Source of the DNA: Sympetrum striolatum
Taxonomy: Eukaryota > Arthropoda > Insecta > Odonata > Libellulidae
NCBI GenBank assembly: GCA_947579665.1
Contig: OX388349.1
Coordinates: 67,770,841-67,834,840, forward strand
Direction: 5' to 3'
Length of the DNA stretch: 64,000 nt
The notes under the pieces are model-generated. The model made no database searches, was not told the DNA's origin, and saw only the letters and a list, made by a program, of their open reading frames with translations. The translations under genes were made by a program, and so were the position numbers. Positions within the stretch are counted from its first letter, which is position 1. Every line of letters begins with the position of its first letter. Positions 50,812-63,072 of the stretch are shown here, in pieces.

Positions 50812-53800
50812 ATAATATATAGAAGTTTCTATATGTAGTAACAAAGAGCTACGCGATAAAAACTTTTGAATACTTTGTTTTTAAATGTTGGTACCCCTGA
50901 TATCTGTAGTTATTATGCTGGATATAGGGGTACAAATGTTAAGTAATAACAACTTGTTTAAAATAAAATTTATACGCCCCTAATTTAGCCTGATACAAAA
51001 TCATTTGTTTAAATAAAACTTTTATAGGTTGGTAACACCGATAAGGATTGATTGTGCGATTTTGAGAGTATTATTAATCGTTTTGTCATAGTAGAAAATC
51101 CCTATGCTGAAAGTTTCATAAAAAATCGAAAATTTATTTTTGCCCCATATTTTTCCAACAGGAGTGAAATTAATTTTCATTGTTTTCCGACAGTTGGCAT
51201 TAAAACATTGTGTAATTTTGCTAAAGAAAATCAAAATAATGTACCCTCTACTAGATATTCCAAAAGTCCATATTGAAACTATTACGTTGATTCTTAATAG
51301 GAAAAAATATATAAATTACATAAGTTACTGAAATTTTGGCACATTTTTAAACATTTTATTTAATTAATAATTAATGGAAATTGATATTTCGTTAAAAAAT
51401 TAACACTTATTTTTTTAAAGAATCATTCATGAACTATGATAAATTAAATCAGTTGATTTAAAATTAAAAGAGGTCTTAAAAATTCAGAGAATTTTGAGGC
51501 CACATGGACCCCATGTGACTAATTACGTAACTTTTTTTACGATGCTAATTAAGAGTTAAACAGCATAGAAAGGTTATACAAAACTTATTCAATTATCCAA
51601 TTGCAACCAAAGTTATCAGAATATACTTTTTATGAGTTCACAATCCTCCCTGGACAGCAAACGTTTTACTCTTACCAAGGTGAGTGTATCTAAGTTTCTT
51701 CAGCCTGTCTTTAGCCCAATTATAGTTTTCTTAAGAAAAAAGTAAATATTATCATTGTCAGTAATTGTAAAGAGCCTATTCTCAGTTAGTAGACTTTGTT
51801 GTAATTAGGTTCTAGATACTTGTATTTGTTTCTCCTGACAGTATGATCATCAATAATTTGTGCCTAAGACAAAAGTTCCAAAGAGTTATGATAGAATACA
51901 GCAATACCCAATAAGGTAACACACTATTCTACAGTCTCTCTATATGATTTTCTACCCTAATATAACATAAATCCTGAGAAATGAAAGCCCACCTATCAAA
52001 GATACCTATGATTTTTCTCACTGATGCTATGCGTTCCTTTCTTCTTGTTTTAAGGGAGTATAAAATTATTTAATGACTTGACTTGGATTTCATATAACTT
52101 GGGGGAGATGAAGTCAAACGGCTCCCTCTTCCCCTCCCCCATGGCTCTCAAGCAAGTACAATAAATAAATAAATATGTAATAAATACAATAAATATAGGA
52201 AAAAACAAGTTAAAACATAATAGTTGATTAAAGGTTCATACGGTCGCTATACACAGATTAAATATGTCCACTACACTTGAAAAACTCACACTTCAGCTTC
52301 AACACTCACACTACATAACATTATAAGTTTTAACAAAATGTTAATGCTAAATGAGATGCTAGATGCAAATTCACCAAAATCAGAAATAAATAGCATTATA
52401 TAATTATAGGTAGGTGTTCTTATGAAGAAGAGTGTCAACCTTCTGCTGCATGGAATGCTAACATAAGGGTTGGTGCATATCATTGATGTATTTTTTATAA
52501 AATAAGGAATAAATGCATTTCTGGATGAATGGTTATAATTAGCTACAAAGGAAGACAAATTACCAAGTTTCACTTAGCCACGCTAAGCAGATGTTCCTGC
52601 TGAAACATCAATCCACATTACAAATGAAATTCATTATAATTCATATAAATTCATTATTAAATTCATAAAATTAAGTGAAAAGTTAAGAAACCCTTGCAGC
52701 AATTTGATTGACTTGATCTTTTTGGAAGTAATCCAAGAGTAAATTATTTTTGGTTGTTAAGACAATATGGTGGAGTATTTGGTAGTATCATTATTTCTTT
52801 AATATTGTTTTTCTGTTTGATTGCCTGTCTAAGCTGACCACAAGAGAAAGAGTCCCTGGATGTGACATCTTATCTGTTGAATCAGTCGTAATTATGAAAC
52901 CATAGGTGGAATTTCTGTAAAAATGTGTACTGGATATAAAACAATGGCCAATAAAAGAATAGTGCTAACCACATTACCTTCATTTTATTAACGTTAATCT
53001 CTAATAATATTATCAAATTAATTTTATTTTAATAAGTTTTAGCACCATTTTTAAAATGAATTTTAACTGAGTTTTCATTCCACTAGTCGACTGATATTAT
53101 GGCAGATATAACGTAATTTAAAAGCCAATAATGCCACAATTTTTCGAAAAAGGAAATTTGATTGAAAGAGACCTTACAAAGAATGATCTAGTGTTCCTCT
53201 AATTAGTTTGATGTCATATAGAATATATAATAACGGAACTTTGAATATCGATCTTAGTAGAAATCTTAGAACTAATTAGAAATATAAGAATTAATAGAAA
53301 TATAATTAGGAATTATAATACCATCTAAAAAAATTTTGAATTAGAGGGAATTCAATCAGTAAAAATCCAAAGAATATTTGAGATCCTATCAAAAAACTGT
53401 ATGACATAAAATTGACAAAATATACATTTACCGATCCACTTATCCAAAAGGCCCCATGGTTGTGCTTAAATGTCACCTATGAGTTTTCTTCATAATGTTT
53501 ATTATCCTTAACAAAAATCTTCCAGTGATCATTAAATATTCATCATAATAATAATTTTTATCTTTAAAATTTTATAATTAAAAATCGTTGCCTCATTCAT
53601 CATTGGGGATATAGTTGTTGTTTATCCACAATCTTGAGGCTGAGTCAAACTAAAAAAAAATTTGGAGGAATTCTTTCAAACAGCTTTCCTACTATGGAAT
53701 TAGTAGATCGTGATCAGACTCAATATTACAAATCGGCTATTCTCCTCATAATGGATGGATGCATATAAAAAATCATAACTACAGGTTGAAAATCATTGAG

Positions 53801-55750
53801 TGTAAGCGTGTGATAGCAGCATTTCTTATTCTGAAGTTAATTTCCAAATTAAACAAGCAAAATTCACATTGATTGAAAATTGAAATAATAGGGCAAATAA
53901 TACTGATTAGTTATCCAGTAATGACAAAAGTGATATTCAAAATAAAAACACAGGTGAATTTTATTTAACTCGATTTAATTTTTAAACTATTTTGAGGATG
54001 ATTAGTATATTGAAAATAAACAAGTATAAATGATTTAGTAATATATCACAACTGGGAATACAAAAATTTACCAATGAAAATGATTAGAATAATGTCATTC
54101 CAATGGTTTCTTGTTTGTAAACAATGTACTTACAAAAATAATTGTACTCTTAGGAAATTCTAATTACAGATAACCCATCTATAATTTCCTATAAATATAT
54201 CTCCCTGGAAATTATATATGATATTTTTGAAAGGAATTTTGGATAATTAGGGCTTGAGTGGATAGCTTCTATATTCTCAAATGTTTTGAAGTCCTTATTT
54301 CAACTGTAGAGGAATTAGTTGTCAAGGCAGAGTTTTGCTACAGTAATACATAGTACACATACAATTAACAGATTATTATGTTCAATCAATATAGAGCAGG
54401 CTGCATACAAATTTAGAAAGGAAAATACCAAAAACACAGGCACATAAATTATTTTAAAATATTCTTTTATATTTAAGTACTTCTATTAAAATTTGTAAGT
54501 TGTAAAGATATTACTCATTGAAAGGTGAATATTAGCCAATTTCTCTCCCAAAGCAGGCTAAAATGTGATGACAAAAATAATTAAAGCTATTACAAAGAAT
54601 ACTATTTAGGATATGTGATTAATATTTTGCACTGCTAATGAACCATTCATCATCAATAATATCTGCCATTCATTTGGGAGTAGGAAATAAGTCATAATGA
54701 TTTTTTTATATTTTCCTAAGAAATAAAGTCAACAAGGAATAAAAACATCAAAACTGATAGTAATTTGGAAATTACCATAGTTATAAAAGCATCTTAAGAT
54801 AGTTAAAGAAAAGTTATTTTAGGATAAAGTTGAAGATTAGTATTGAAAATATCATGATGAAAAATTAAAAGAATAAATCATTGAATGACATTCTATAAGA
54901 ATTCTCTAACTTATTGCTTGCACATACATGACATTTCTCTTTGGTAGCATTAGTACAAACGTTATGTAGAATACATTTCTTTGGATACAAAACCTACAGA
55001 CATTTCACTAGAAAGTCTTCCCCAAATTTAAATGTACCAATATATAAACACAATAATCAATATAAATAAAACATTACTCTGCCAAAAAAATGACTTGCAT
55101 CTTTTGTAGATCTTTTGGAAATGAATATAACACAACTATAAAATACATCACTTTGCAACTTTATTTACCTTTGCTTTCATTTGTCAAAGTCAAATTTGTA
55201 TATATGTGTAAGTAAAACATTGATTTTCTGCACGTCATTATTGTGAACTCAATTTAAATACTAAAATAACCCCAAATAATTCATCCTCGACTTTATATCA
55301 ACATATTGCTAATACAGAATAACTATGAAGCAAGGAATGCAAGTAAATTTAAGATGCACAGCAAAGGAAATCTTATATAGCCAACATATTAAGAAAAAAG
55401 TTGACTCTGAAAATAAGATAAAAAGGCAATATATGTATAGATTTCATACACTTTAAAATACAGAAACAGTATTCTTGAATAAAAAATAAAAATGAGTTTT
55501 TTATCCATTACTTTATCATAGAAGAAATATTAAACATAGCTTTCAAAAATAGGTCCTATGAAAATATAAAACAAAAAATCAGTCTCATACAATTAAGTAG
55601 TACATAGTGAATAAATGCCTACAATGATAAACAAGCCATTTTTGTGTTTCAAGGCAGATTAATAAAAACAATAATTAGAAATTTACTCTCATGAAACTTG
55701 AGATCAAACTTGTGACCTAAATCAAGTTCCACAACTTTCCACTTGATTCA
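50812..55750. other. Intergenic, no gene recognised
   Basis: About 4.9 kb of AT-rich sequence downstream of the ABHD10-like gene. Short open frames (for example at 51052 and 52286) lack family resemblance and coding-like codon use. The poly(A) site of the minus-strand ABHD10-like gene should be in the right-hand part, but no specific signal can be chosen. Confidence 0.45.
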
Positions 55751-58700
55751 TTAAAGCTTTGGACTGGGCATAGAAGAAAGCATCAGCTTAATTGTAGATA
55801 ACATCAATGCTAGATCTTCATCTTCAGACATCTGATGCTTCCCACACTTCCTTAGAATTACATCTACATCAGAACTTTCAAAGAGTGGTGCCAATGTCAA
55901 TGAATCTTGATATGGAACATCAGGATCCTGTTTAAAAATTGAGATAACATCAGTGATCAAATTTGAACATAGATTAATTTTATACAGACCAAGACCACCT
56001 CCTGCATGAACTAGACACTCCTTTGTACTAGACAATATTTCAGAATGTTTTCCTAGTATTTGTGATATTTAATTTGAAACAAAATCCAATTTTATACTTT
56101 AAATGCAAAATTGAAATAAATAAATATACTTATATCCTATACTCTGAATAATAAGACGGCAATATCATAGACAAAGTTGTAAGGAAAACTGATGCATCGA
56201 TTGCTTTTAAGAGTACAATTATGAAACTAAAATATTTATTACTCTAAGTCTGGGATACTCAACCTGGTGCCCAAAGTGACCTTGCACAGTGCCAGCCATG
56301 CTTCATCCAGATTAACAAAACGTGTATCTGTCATACTTTGTTCATTATGCAAATGCAAATATTCAGCTCGGCTCAGCTTATCAGGGAATAAAATTCCCCG
56401 TAATCAAAGACTAAATCGGCTTTTCAAAATGCAGCAGTGCACATGCTGCAAAAGCCTTCACACTACATTTATTCCCTGTAGTTAAATCTTCTTCGGAGAT
56501 AAAGACTTTCCCACGTTGTGAGGTTGTGATGAAATTATATACGTTGTAGTTTTCTCAATCTTATTTACCAAGGATCGTTTCTATAAAACAGCCTATGGTT
56601 AACTAGTGCAGTAATAATATTGCCGAGGGATGGCCTGAACATCACCCAGGACGAAAATGTTATGTGGTGCCCGCTTCGCTTTCTGAAATGTCCTTTGGTG
56701 CCCTGGGACCAAAAATGGTTTGAGTACCCTGGCTCTAAGTAAACTTATGGTAAAGCATGCTCCTTTGAAACACATAAATTTAAATACAGTAGAAGTCCGT
56801 TATAACGAGTACGGCATATAACGAGAGTTGCGTTATAGCGAGTGATTCATTGGACGTTGTCCGTCTCACAGCAAAAAGGATAGGGAGTTACTTCCATTAT
56901 AACGAGTGATCAAAATCTGAGGTATCGTTATAACGAGTGTCACGGTTCTATATTCGCCTTGCAGGTGGCATACCTCGTAATCGAAGACGTCTCACGATTC
57001 TCACTATACCCTTTGTCCCTCACGTCTCCTATATCTTATCCCCTTGCATCTTGTTTATTTTCGTCGATAATCCCTCTAGTCAGCAGGTTGAATCGAGTTT
57101 CCATTTTATTGGCATCCACCTGTGGGATTTGTTTTCACTCGAAACTTGGCACCAAACCGTCTAATGGAAGGGAGTATAAGAGACATAAGCAGCGCTGTTT
57201 CGGATTTCCAGGGTAACCTCTCCCTCGCGCCGATTCATTAGTTATGAAGCGTGTGAATGAAAAATATCTTGAGAATGAAATTTGATATGAATTGGGGGTT
57301 CCACATGATGGCCATCGCTCTTCCATCAGTCGATCATTAGACGTGAGTCCGTTCAGAGCTTTCCAATATCTGAGTTTCTAGTGTGACAGTTCTGTGATGG
57401 AGAGCAAAAGAAAGGCTTTAGATTTAGCAAAGAAATTTGAAATTGTGCGAAAGAGAAACCGCGAGTAAATCCGAAATTGGCAGACGGTATGGCCTGTCAT
57501 CGTCGACTCTATTTATGATTTTGAAGAACAAAGAAAAAATCAAGTCTGCATTCATGATGCAAAATACTCCAGGAGTGTGCAAAACACTACGGCCAGCGGA
57601 TTATACGGAGTTGGAGTCCATTCTATTAGAATGGTTCACTCAGCAGCGATCTCTAGGAATTCCAATCAGCGGAACAATGATAGAAGCGAAAGCTGAAGAG
57701 CTTGCCCTTCGCATGAAACTGGACAATTTCCGTAGCATGGATGATTGGCTGAACCGATTTAAAGGAATAAGAGGAATATCACTCCACATAATTAGTGGTG
57801 AATCCAGTTAAGTAAATGAGCAAGCGGTACAAAATTGGCTTCCAATTCTCAAGTCGATCCTCGAAAAATGCGAAGAGAAGGTAAGTAATGCAAAAAGCTA
57901 ATTATCGTTTCAATAGTATTAATTGTAAGATAGGCCATGTATTTAGTGTGACAAACTGTTATTAATCTCCACGTAATTAGGACATATACAATGCGGATGA
58001 GACAGCGCTGTTTTACAATTTACTGCCGGAAAAAACCTTGGCTGTTAAGGGCGACCGCTGCTAAGGTGGAAAAAGGAGTAAGGAGAGGCTTACAGTTCTC
58101 CTCTGCACGAACATGACTGGATGTGATAAATAATTATTGGAAAATCCGTGCGTCCCCGAGCCTTTTGTGGCCAGCGAAATATTCCCTGTACTTACGAGTC
58201 CAACGCCAAAGTATGGATGACAGGACAAATTTATACGCAGTGGCTAAAGGCTTTTGATGCCAAAGTTAGAGGGAGAAATAGAAAAATTGTGCTGTTCATG
58301 GTTCGCTGTCCGGCCCACCCCGTCATTAAATTGACGAACATAGAGCTTGTGTTCTTTCCCCCTAACTGCACAAGTGTGTTGCAGCCATTAGATCAGGGCA
58401 TTATTCGAGCTACAAAGCGCCATTTTAGATCACACCTCGTTAATACGTTAATGAGGAAGTTAATGTCAAAAGAAACCCACATCAAATAGAATTTCCTGGA
58501 GGCAATCCATGGGCTTGCATTGGCCTGGGGAAAATATCATCCGAAAGTGTGAATAAGTGTTTCAAACATTCGGGTTTTAAAAAAATACAGAAAATGATTC
58601 TGTCGATGGATCTGCTGAGCTGAATTCGGAGTTAGTGCCTAGAAGCTGGAGAACTGTGTCCATTAGAGTATAGGAGAAGGAATTCTGCTCTCACCAGCTA

Positions 58701-61700
58701 CGAATTGCCGGCACCGGAGAAAAACTCGCGTCTAACGAGCATGACTCCAACTACTTACACTACTGGAAAGCCATGTTTAATTATTAAGCTAAATCACTAA
58801 ATCCTAACTAATACGATTATCTAATGATATATTATTACTTTCGACGATAATTTAGCAATAATGATCCACATTTTATGTTAGAGGACGCACTTTGGTTATG
58901 GTTTATGAGTCAATGATGCAATATTTTTGACGCAAACGTACTCTTTTACGCATTCTGAAGCATTTGCGTAGGAATTAAAAACCCTACAGTTCCATTTGGA
59001 AGCATTCGCTGCCCTTAGATTCAAGAAGACGGACTTAATTAGACTTACTGTTAGAAATCGGCTATAACGAGTATCGCGTTATAACGAGTACTTTTCCGAT
59101 TTTTGTCAGCTCTCGTTATAACGGACTTCTACTGTATGTCAAAAATGCAGCCAATATAAGGTCTATTACTTATCTACACTTTCAACAAGCCCCATAAAGG
59201 GAAGAAGAAATTAGACGAAGACTTAATATACCACCTAAAATATTAATGCTACTACAACATTCAAAATGTTCCTGATCTTATTTTTTTCCCACAAAATGCT
59301 GTGCAGGAGAAATTTAAAATTCTGGTGGTAGATATGTAGGTATGTGGTAGGTAGCTGTATCCACAATATGTGGCAGTATCTTCTGTCAGAATTTTACATT
59401 TCAACTGCTTGGCATTTTCATGGGAAAAAATTAGTTTGGGAATTTATTGAACATAGTGGTATTCAAGTTTGAAGTTACAAGAAAACATTCAGATCTAATG
59501 CAAGAGTAAATTTATAATCTAACTCCAAAACTTTCACTGTGTAAATAAGCAGTTAAATTTGTAGAATTTTATTCATAAAGGTAAAACTTGAAAATTAATT
59601 AAATGCATCTTAATGCAGAAATATGTCATTCATAAACCTGCAGTGTATTTCTAAGTATTTACAGAAATATTTGAAACTTTTAAATCATTTCAACACAAAG
59701 GAGCATGGAGCGCTGTATGCTGGGAATAACAAGAAGAGACAGGAAACGCAACACTTGGGTGAGAATGATGACTGGAGTTACAGACATCATAGATAAGGTA
59801 AGATTACTAAAATGGAGGTGGGCCGGCCATGTTGTGAGAAGAAACGACAACTGTTGGACATCTGCAGTTCTCAACTGGATACCAAGAGATGTGAAGAGAC
59901 CAAGAAGAAGACCTATAGACAGGTGGAATAGAGACATCTTCAAGTACTTAGGTGTAATGTGGCAACGAGAAGCTCAGGACAGAGAAAATTGGAATGTACT
60001 AGGGGAGGCCTACATCCGACGTCGGATTGAAAACGGCTGATGATGATGATACTCGTATATATATATATGTTACTCATTAAGATTTATATTTTCATTATTC
60101 TTTATGTGCGAAGTTACCCAACCCACTTTTCTTATTTATACAGTGAAAGTCCATTATAACAAGAGCTGACAAAAATTTGAGCTGAAAAGTACCCGTTATA
60201 GCCGTTTTCTTATACTTAATGTCGTCCTCTTGAACCCAATGATAGCAAGTGCAGCAGAATGCAGCTGCAGGGTTTATGATCCTCACGCTAATGTTTCAGA
60301 AGTGATAAAAAGTATGTCTGCATCAAAAATATTACTTCATTGATTCATAAACAATAACCAAAGTGCTGCATCCAACGGGCAGATGCCATTATGATGGGAA
60401 TTCAATTGAAAATTGCACAGCTGACTACAGGGGTAGTGGCCAAAAAGAAGCAAGAAACAAGGGGATAAGATGTATGGAGGGACAAAACTTGTGAGAAGTC
60501 TCTAATCAAAGCTAACTGAAACATTTTTGCAAAGGAAGGGTGAGGTGAATTGTGGGAAACAAATGCATGGATTAGGTGATAATAATTTTTGGATTCAATT
60601 TTATTCTGCTCTTTGAAAAGATAATATGCCTTTGATTACTGATTACTAGTCAAAATTCGTCTCTCACATCAATTGACTATTCAGAGATATGCCTCCTGCA
60701 AGATAAACATAGAAACATTGCACTCATTATACTGATAATTCAAAATAACCACTTGTTATAATGGATGTTAGTCCCTATCATTTTTGTTTTAAGATGGACA
60801 TTAGCCAAAATATTGCTCGCTTGCTAATAAAGCAACTCTTGCTATGAGCCATACTCATAATAATTAACTTCTACTGTATTAACGTTTAGGTCGTCAATTA
60901 TAAAAGATGTTTTTATAGTTTCTATCCATTTTACTGAGCAATCTTTCTTCCCCGTTCAACTGGCATTAAATGCAAATGCTGTATAAATTTATTTTGAAAA
61001 CTGAGAGTGATCTACCTCAAAGTATATGATTTTTATATTATAATAGTTATATGATTTGACTTGAAGAGTTATCAACTGGTAAAGGTGCATCATGTATCAG
61101 AACTAATATGAATTTAACAATAGTCAAAACCAATTAGGTAAATATAGAGGGAGATGAGGGTAACCAATGACAGCAAAAAAAATCTGATGTGGCCAGCACA
61201 TGACTTTCTCCATTTATAAGATGTAAATATTTATCTACGACAGTAATTTCAAACTCTATATTCCATCTAAACTTGGAAGATGAGTAATATATATATTATT
61301 ATCTTTGACGCCAAAAACATTATAAATAATATTTTTCGGGACATGATCGATGAAAAACGATGGAATTGGCCTTTCACCCATAAAGCCCAGAGCGCCCACA
61401 AAGTATATAATCAGTAACTTCCGGTTTATCAGTATTTCATGAATACCTCCTAAACAATCAGTGATACAAAAATATGTTTCCTACAAAAATTATAGTAAAT
61501 TTTTTTTTCTTAAACTTTTTTAATTAATAACATGTACCTAAATATCATATTTTTGGAGATATTTTGAAAACCGGAAATGAGCTTTGAAGAATGAAGCTCA
61601 ACTTCCAGTTGACTGATCTACTCCAAAAACTAATCAACTCTATCGACACTAACTAAAATACTATATATGAAATTTGGTGTTGATACAATGAATGGTTCTC

Positions 61701-63072
61701 ATGTTAGAGCGCCCACAAAGTACATATCAGCTATTTCCGGTTTATCGGTATTTCACGAATAACTCCTAATCAACCGGTGATACAAAAATATGTTAAATAC
61801 AAAAGTTATAGTAAATTACATTATCTAAAACTTTTATAAGTAATACAATACACGTATATATCATATTTATGGAGATATTTTGAAAACCGGAAATGAGCTT
61901 TGATGAATGAAGCTTGACTTCCGGTTAACCGATTTACTCCAAAAACTAATCAACACTGACAGCACACAAAACAGTACTTTATATGAAGTTTGGTATTGAT
62001 ACGACCACTAGTTTTTAAGTTAGAGCGCCCACTAGCACACACACACAGACACAGACACACACACACATACACACAGACATCATTCCGAAAATGGTCAAAA
62101 TGTGTTCTAGGGACCCCAAAACGTGTATTTCCGTTGAAATCTCGAAGTCGAATTTTTTCATGAAAACAATACTTTCTCCATACTTCGTATATGGAGAAAG
62201 TAAAAAAGGAAAAGACGCAGATGGTCAAGCGTTCTGTTTACTTTTATTGTTGTATCCCTGCCTTAAATGCAAAAATAAAAGATAAATTTTCATTCAAACA
62301 TGCACATGGAAAAGTGTGAAGTGCAGAAATTCTGCTGACAGTGTTTAATATTAATTTATTTTAATAATAAGATAGCTGCAACAATCTCTAATATAAATAG
62401 CAAAACAAATGAAACTGTTTAGTAAGTAAATTTCCTTTCTGTAGTTGAGATTGAGATTTTCCTCACTGTAGGTACTATTCTTCTAAATTTAATGGCAGAA
62501 GGAAAATAAAAATGTCTGTAAAATTATGTCAATGAGCATAAGAATTCACAGTCATCGAAAAAAAAAAGTGATCGCTACAGGTAAAGAATTTGATTATAAT
62601 TTTAAAAAGTCTATGCATAATTACTTACCAGAACACCATGTATAAGTCGTATGGGCATACTTAGCGGAATGGGATTAAGTAAATCAATGCGCTGGTTTTT
62701 GGATTGCTCCATAAAATCCCTACGTAAAAATATCTCACCATAGGGACTAGGCAGAATCAAGACATCACCTCTATCAAGAACCTTTCTTTGCTAAAATGAA
62801 AGAAACAATAGGCAGGTAACATGTGAGGATAATCAAACCAATACCTTTTTTTCCTTGAATAAATATTATTTTCTCTTCTATAATATAGAGCTTTTGTGGA
62901 GAATTAAGTTATCTTAAAGAGGCAAAATCTTTGAATCAAATATAATACTGACCGCACGTGATAAAATATTGTAAATCTGAACATATTTCTTTTCAAAAAA
63001 GTTAAGTGCTGGTGCAATAAGTATCATGCCCTGAATCCTCTGTGGTATTTCCATTGCTACCAATATTGACAT
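55751..63072 (-). CDS. ABHD10: ABHD10-like alpha/beta hydrolase (last three coding exons)
   Basis: Family members are mitochondrial serine hydrolases; mammalian ABHD10 removes S-acyl groups and hydrolyses acyl glucuronides. Exons in transcript order are 63072-62953, 62790-62629 and 55927-55751 (TAA). All have AG/GT borders and phase 0 joins, giving 152 residues. The first starts MSILVAMEIPQRIQGMILIA, the segment just after the nucleophile elbow of the hydrolase fold. The second ends NPIPLSMPIRLIHGVL, and the third begins DPDVPYQDS, so the catalytic Asp motif HGxxDxxVP is rebuilt across the 6.7-kb intron. SSDVDVILRKCGKHQMSE near the end closely matches ABHD10 and contains the catalytic His (GKHQMS where GDHRM-like is common). 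The GxSxG serine and the N-terminus lie upstream, outside the window or in an exon I could not see. The encoded part is unbroken. Confidence 0.82.
56250..56732. mobile_element. hAT-type MITE with 8-bp target duplication
   Basis: CTCTAAGT occurs on both sides, at 56242-56249 and 56733-56740, an 8-bp duplication as made by hAT transposases. The ends CTGGGATACTCAACC and GGTTTGAGTACCCTGG are imperfect inverted repeats of the hAT kind. The 483-bp interior has no transposase, so it is non-autonomous. It lies in the last intron of the ABHD10-like gene. Confidence 0.75.
56787..59134 (+). mobile_element. Full-length Tigger (pogo/Tc1-mariner) DNA transposon
   Basis: The element has perfect 23-bp terminal inverted repeats starting CAGTAGAAGTCCGTTATAAC. 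They are flanked by TA at 56785-56786 and 59135-59136, the target duplication of this superfamily. Subterminal copies of TTATAACGAGT are repeated near both ends and could bind transposase. It is 2348 bp long with a broken transposase gene inside. It lies in the last intron of the ABHD10-like gene, on the opposite strand. Confidence 0.95.
57397..58620 (+). pseudogene. Tigger transposase pseudogene
   Basis: An ATG at 57397 starts MESKRKALDLAKKFEIV, the first helix of the CENP-B/psq-type DNA-binding domain. A +1 frameshift before 57470 moves to the frame reading KSEIGRRYGLSSSTL and the second helix-turn-helix (WFTQQRSLGIPISG). A stop at 57809, an apparent intron at 57881-57980 (GTAAGT...TTAG) and further stops at about 58059 and 58128 follow. 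The DDE domain starts with the first catalytic Asp in NADET (57996). Another frameshift leads into 58148-58489. There the second catalytic position reads MVRCPAHP instead of the usual DNCPAHP, so the Asp is lost (GTT at 58301). TNIELVFFPPNCTSVLQPLD is well preserved. Remains continue to about 58620 with another shift. It is inactive. Confidence 0.9.
59690..60045 (+). mobile_element. RTE-like LINE 3' fragment
   Basis: Bases 59705-60040 code for the C-terminal tail of an RTE-type endonuclease-reverse transcriptase: MERCMLGITRRDRKRN, KWRWAGHVVRRND, PRRRPIDRW and AQDRENWNVLGEAYI are the characteristic blocks. Coding similarity extends only a few codons upstream (TQRS), so the copy is strongly 5'-truncated. 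The stop codon is followed at once by TGATGATGAT, a short tandem tail as found at RTE 3' ends. It is open but far too short to act. Confidence 0.75.
60141..60876 (-). mobile_element. Internally deleted Tigger relative (MITE), inverted
   Basis: The left end (CAGTGAAAGTCCATTATAAC) and about 260 bp after it match the complement of the right end of the Tigger at 56787-59134 (for example GAGCTGACAAAAAT and GCATCAAAAATATTAC). The last 130 bp, ending ACTTCTACTG at 60876, match the complement of its left end (TTATAATGGATGTTAGTCCC). TA flanks both ends (60139-60140, 60877-60878). The transposase part is missing. It is much more diverged than the first copy, so it is an older insertion. Confidence 0.85.
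61391..62030. repeat. 317-bp tandem repeat, two copies
   Basis: AGCGCCCAC starts units at 61391 and 61708 and a truncated third at 62024 (periods 317 and 316). Shared blocks include TTCCGGTTTATC, GATACAAAAATATGTT and GAGATATTTTGAAAACCGGA. The copies are clearly diverged, so the duplication is not recent. No family is recognised. Confidence 0.85.
62035..62079. repeat. (CA)n microsatellite
   Basis: Interrupted CACACA/CAGACA run directly after the 317-bp tandem units. It is followed at about 62168-62200 by a hairpin (CTTTCTCCATA / TATGGAGAAAG). The arrangement of unit, CA run and hairpin suggests one composite mobile repeat. Confidence 0.9.

Noticed and set aside
56267..56485. 72-codon open frame
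   Set aside because: Lies wholly inside the hAT MITE and shows no transposase similarity.
59705..60040. Host gene of 111 residues
   Set aside because: The sequence matches the C-terminus of RTE-type retrotransposon proteins and is flanked by a short tandem tail.
61950..62228. 92-codon minus-strand frame with a VCVCLCVCA run
   Set aside because: The cysteine-valine run is the translated CA microsatellite, and the rest is repeat sequence.
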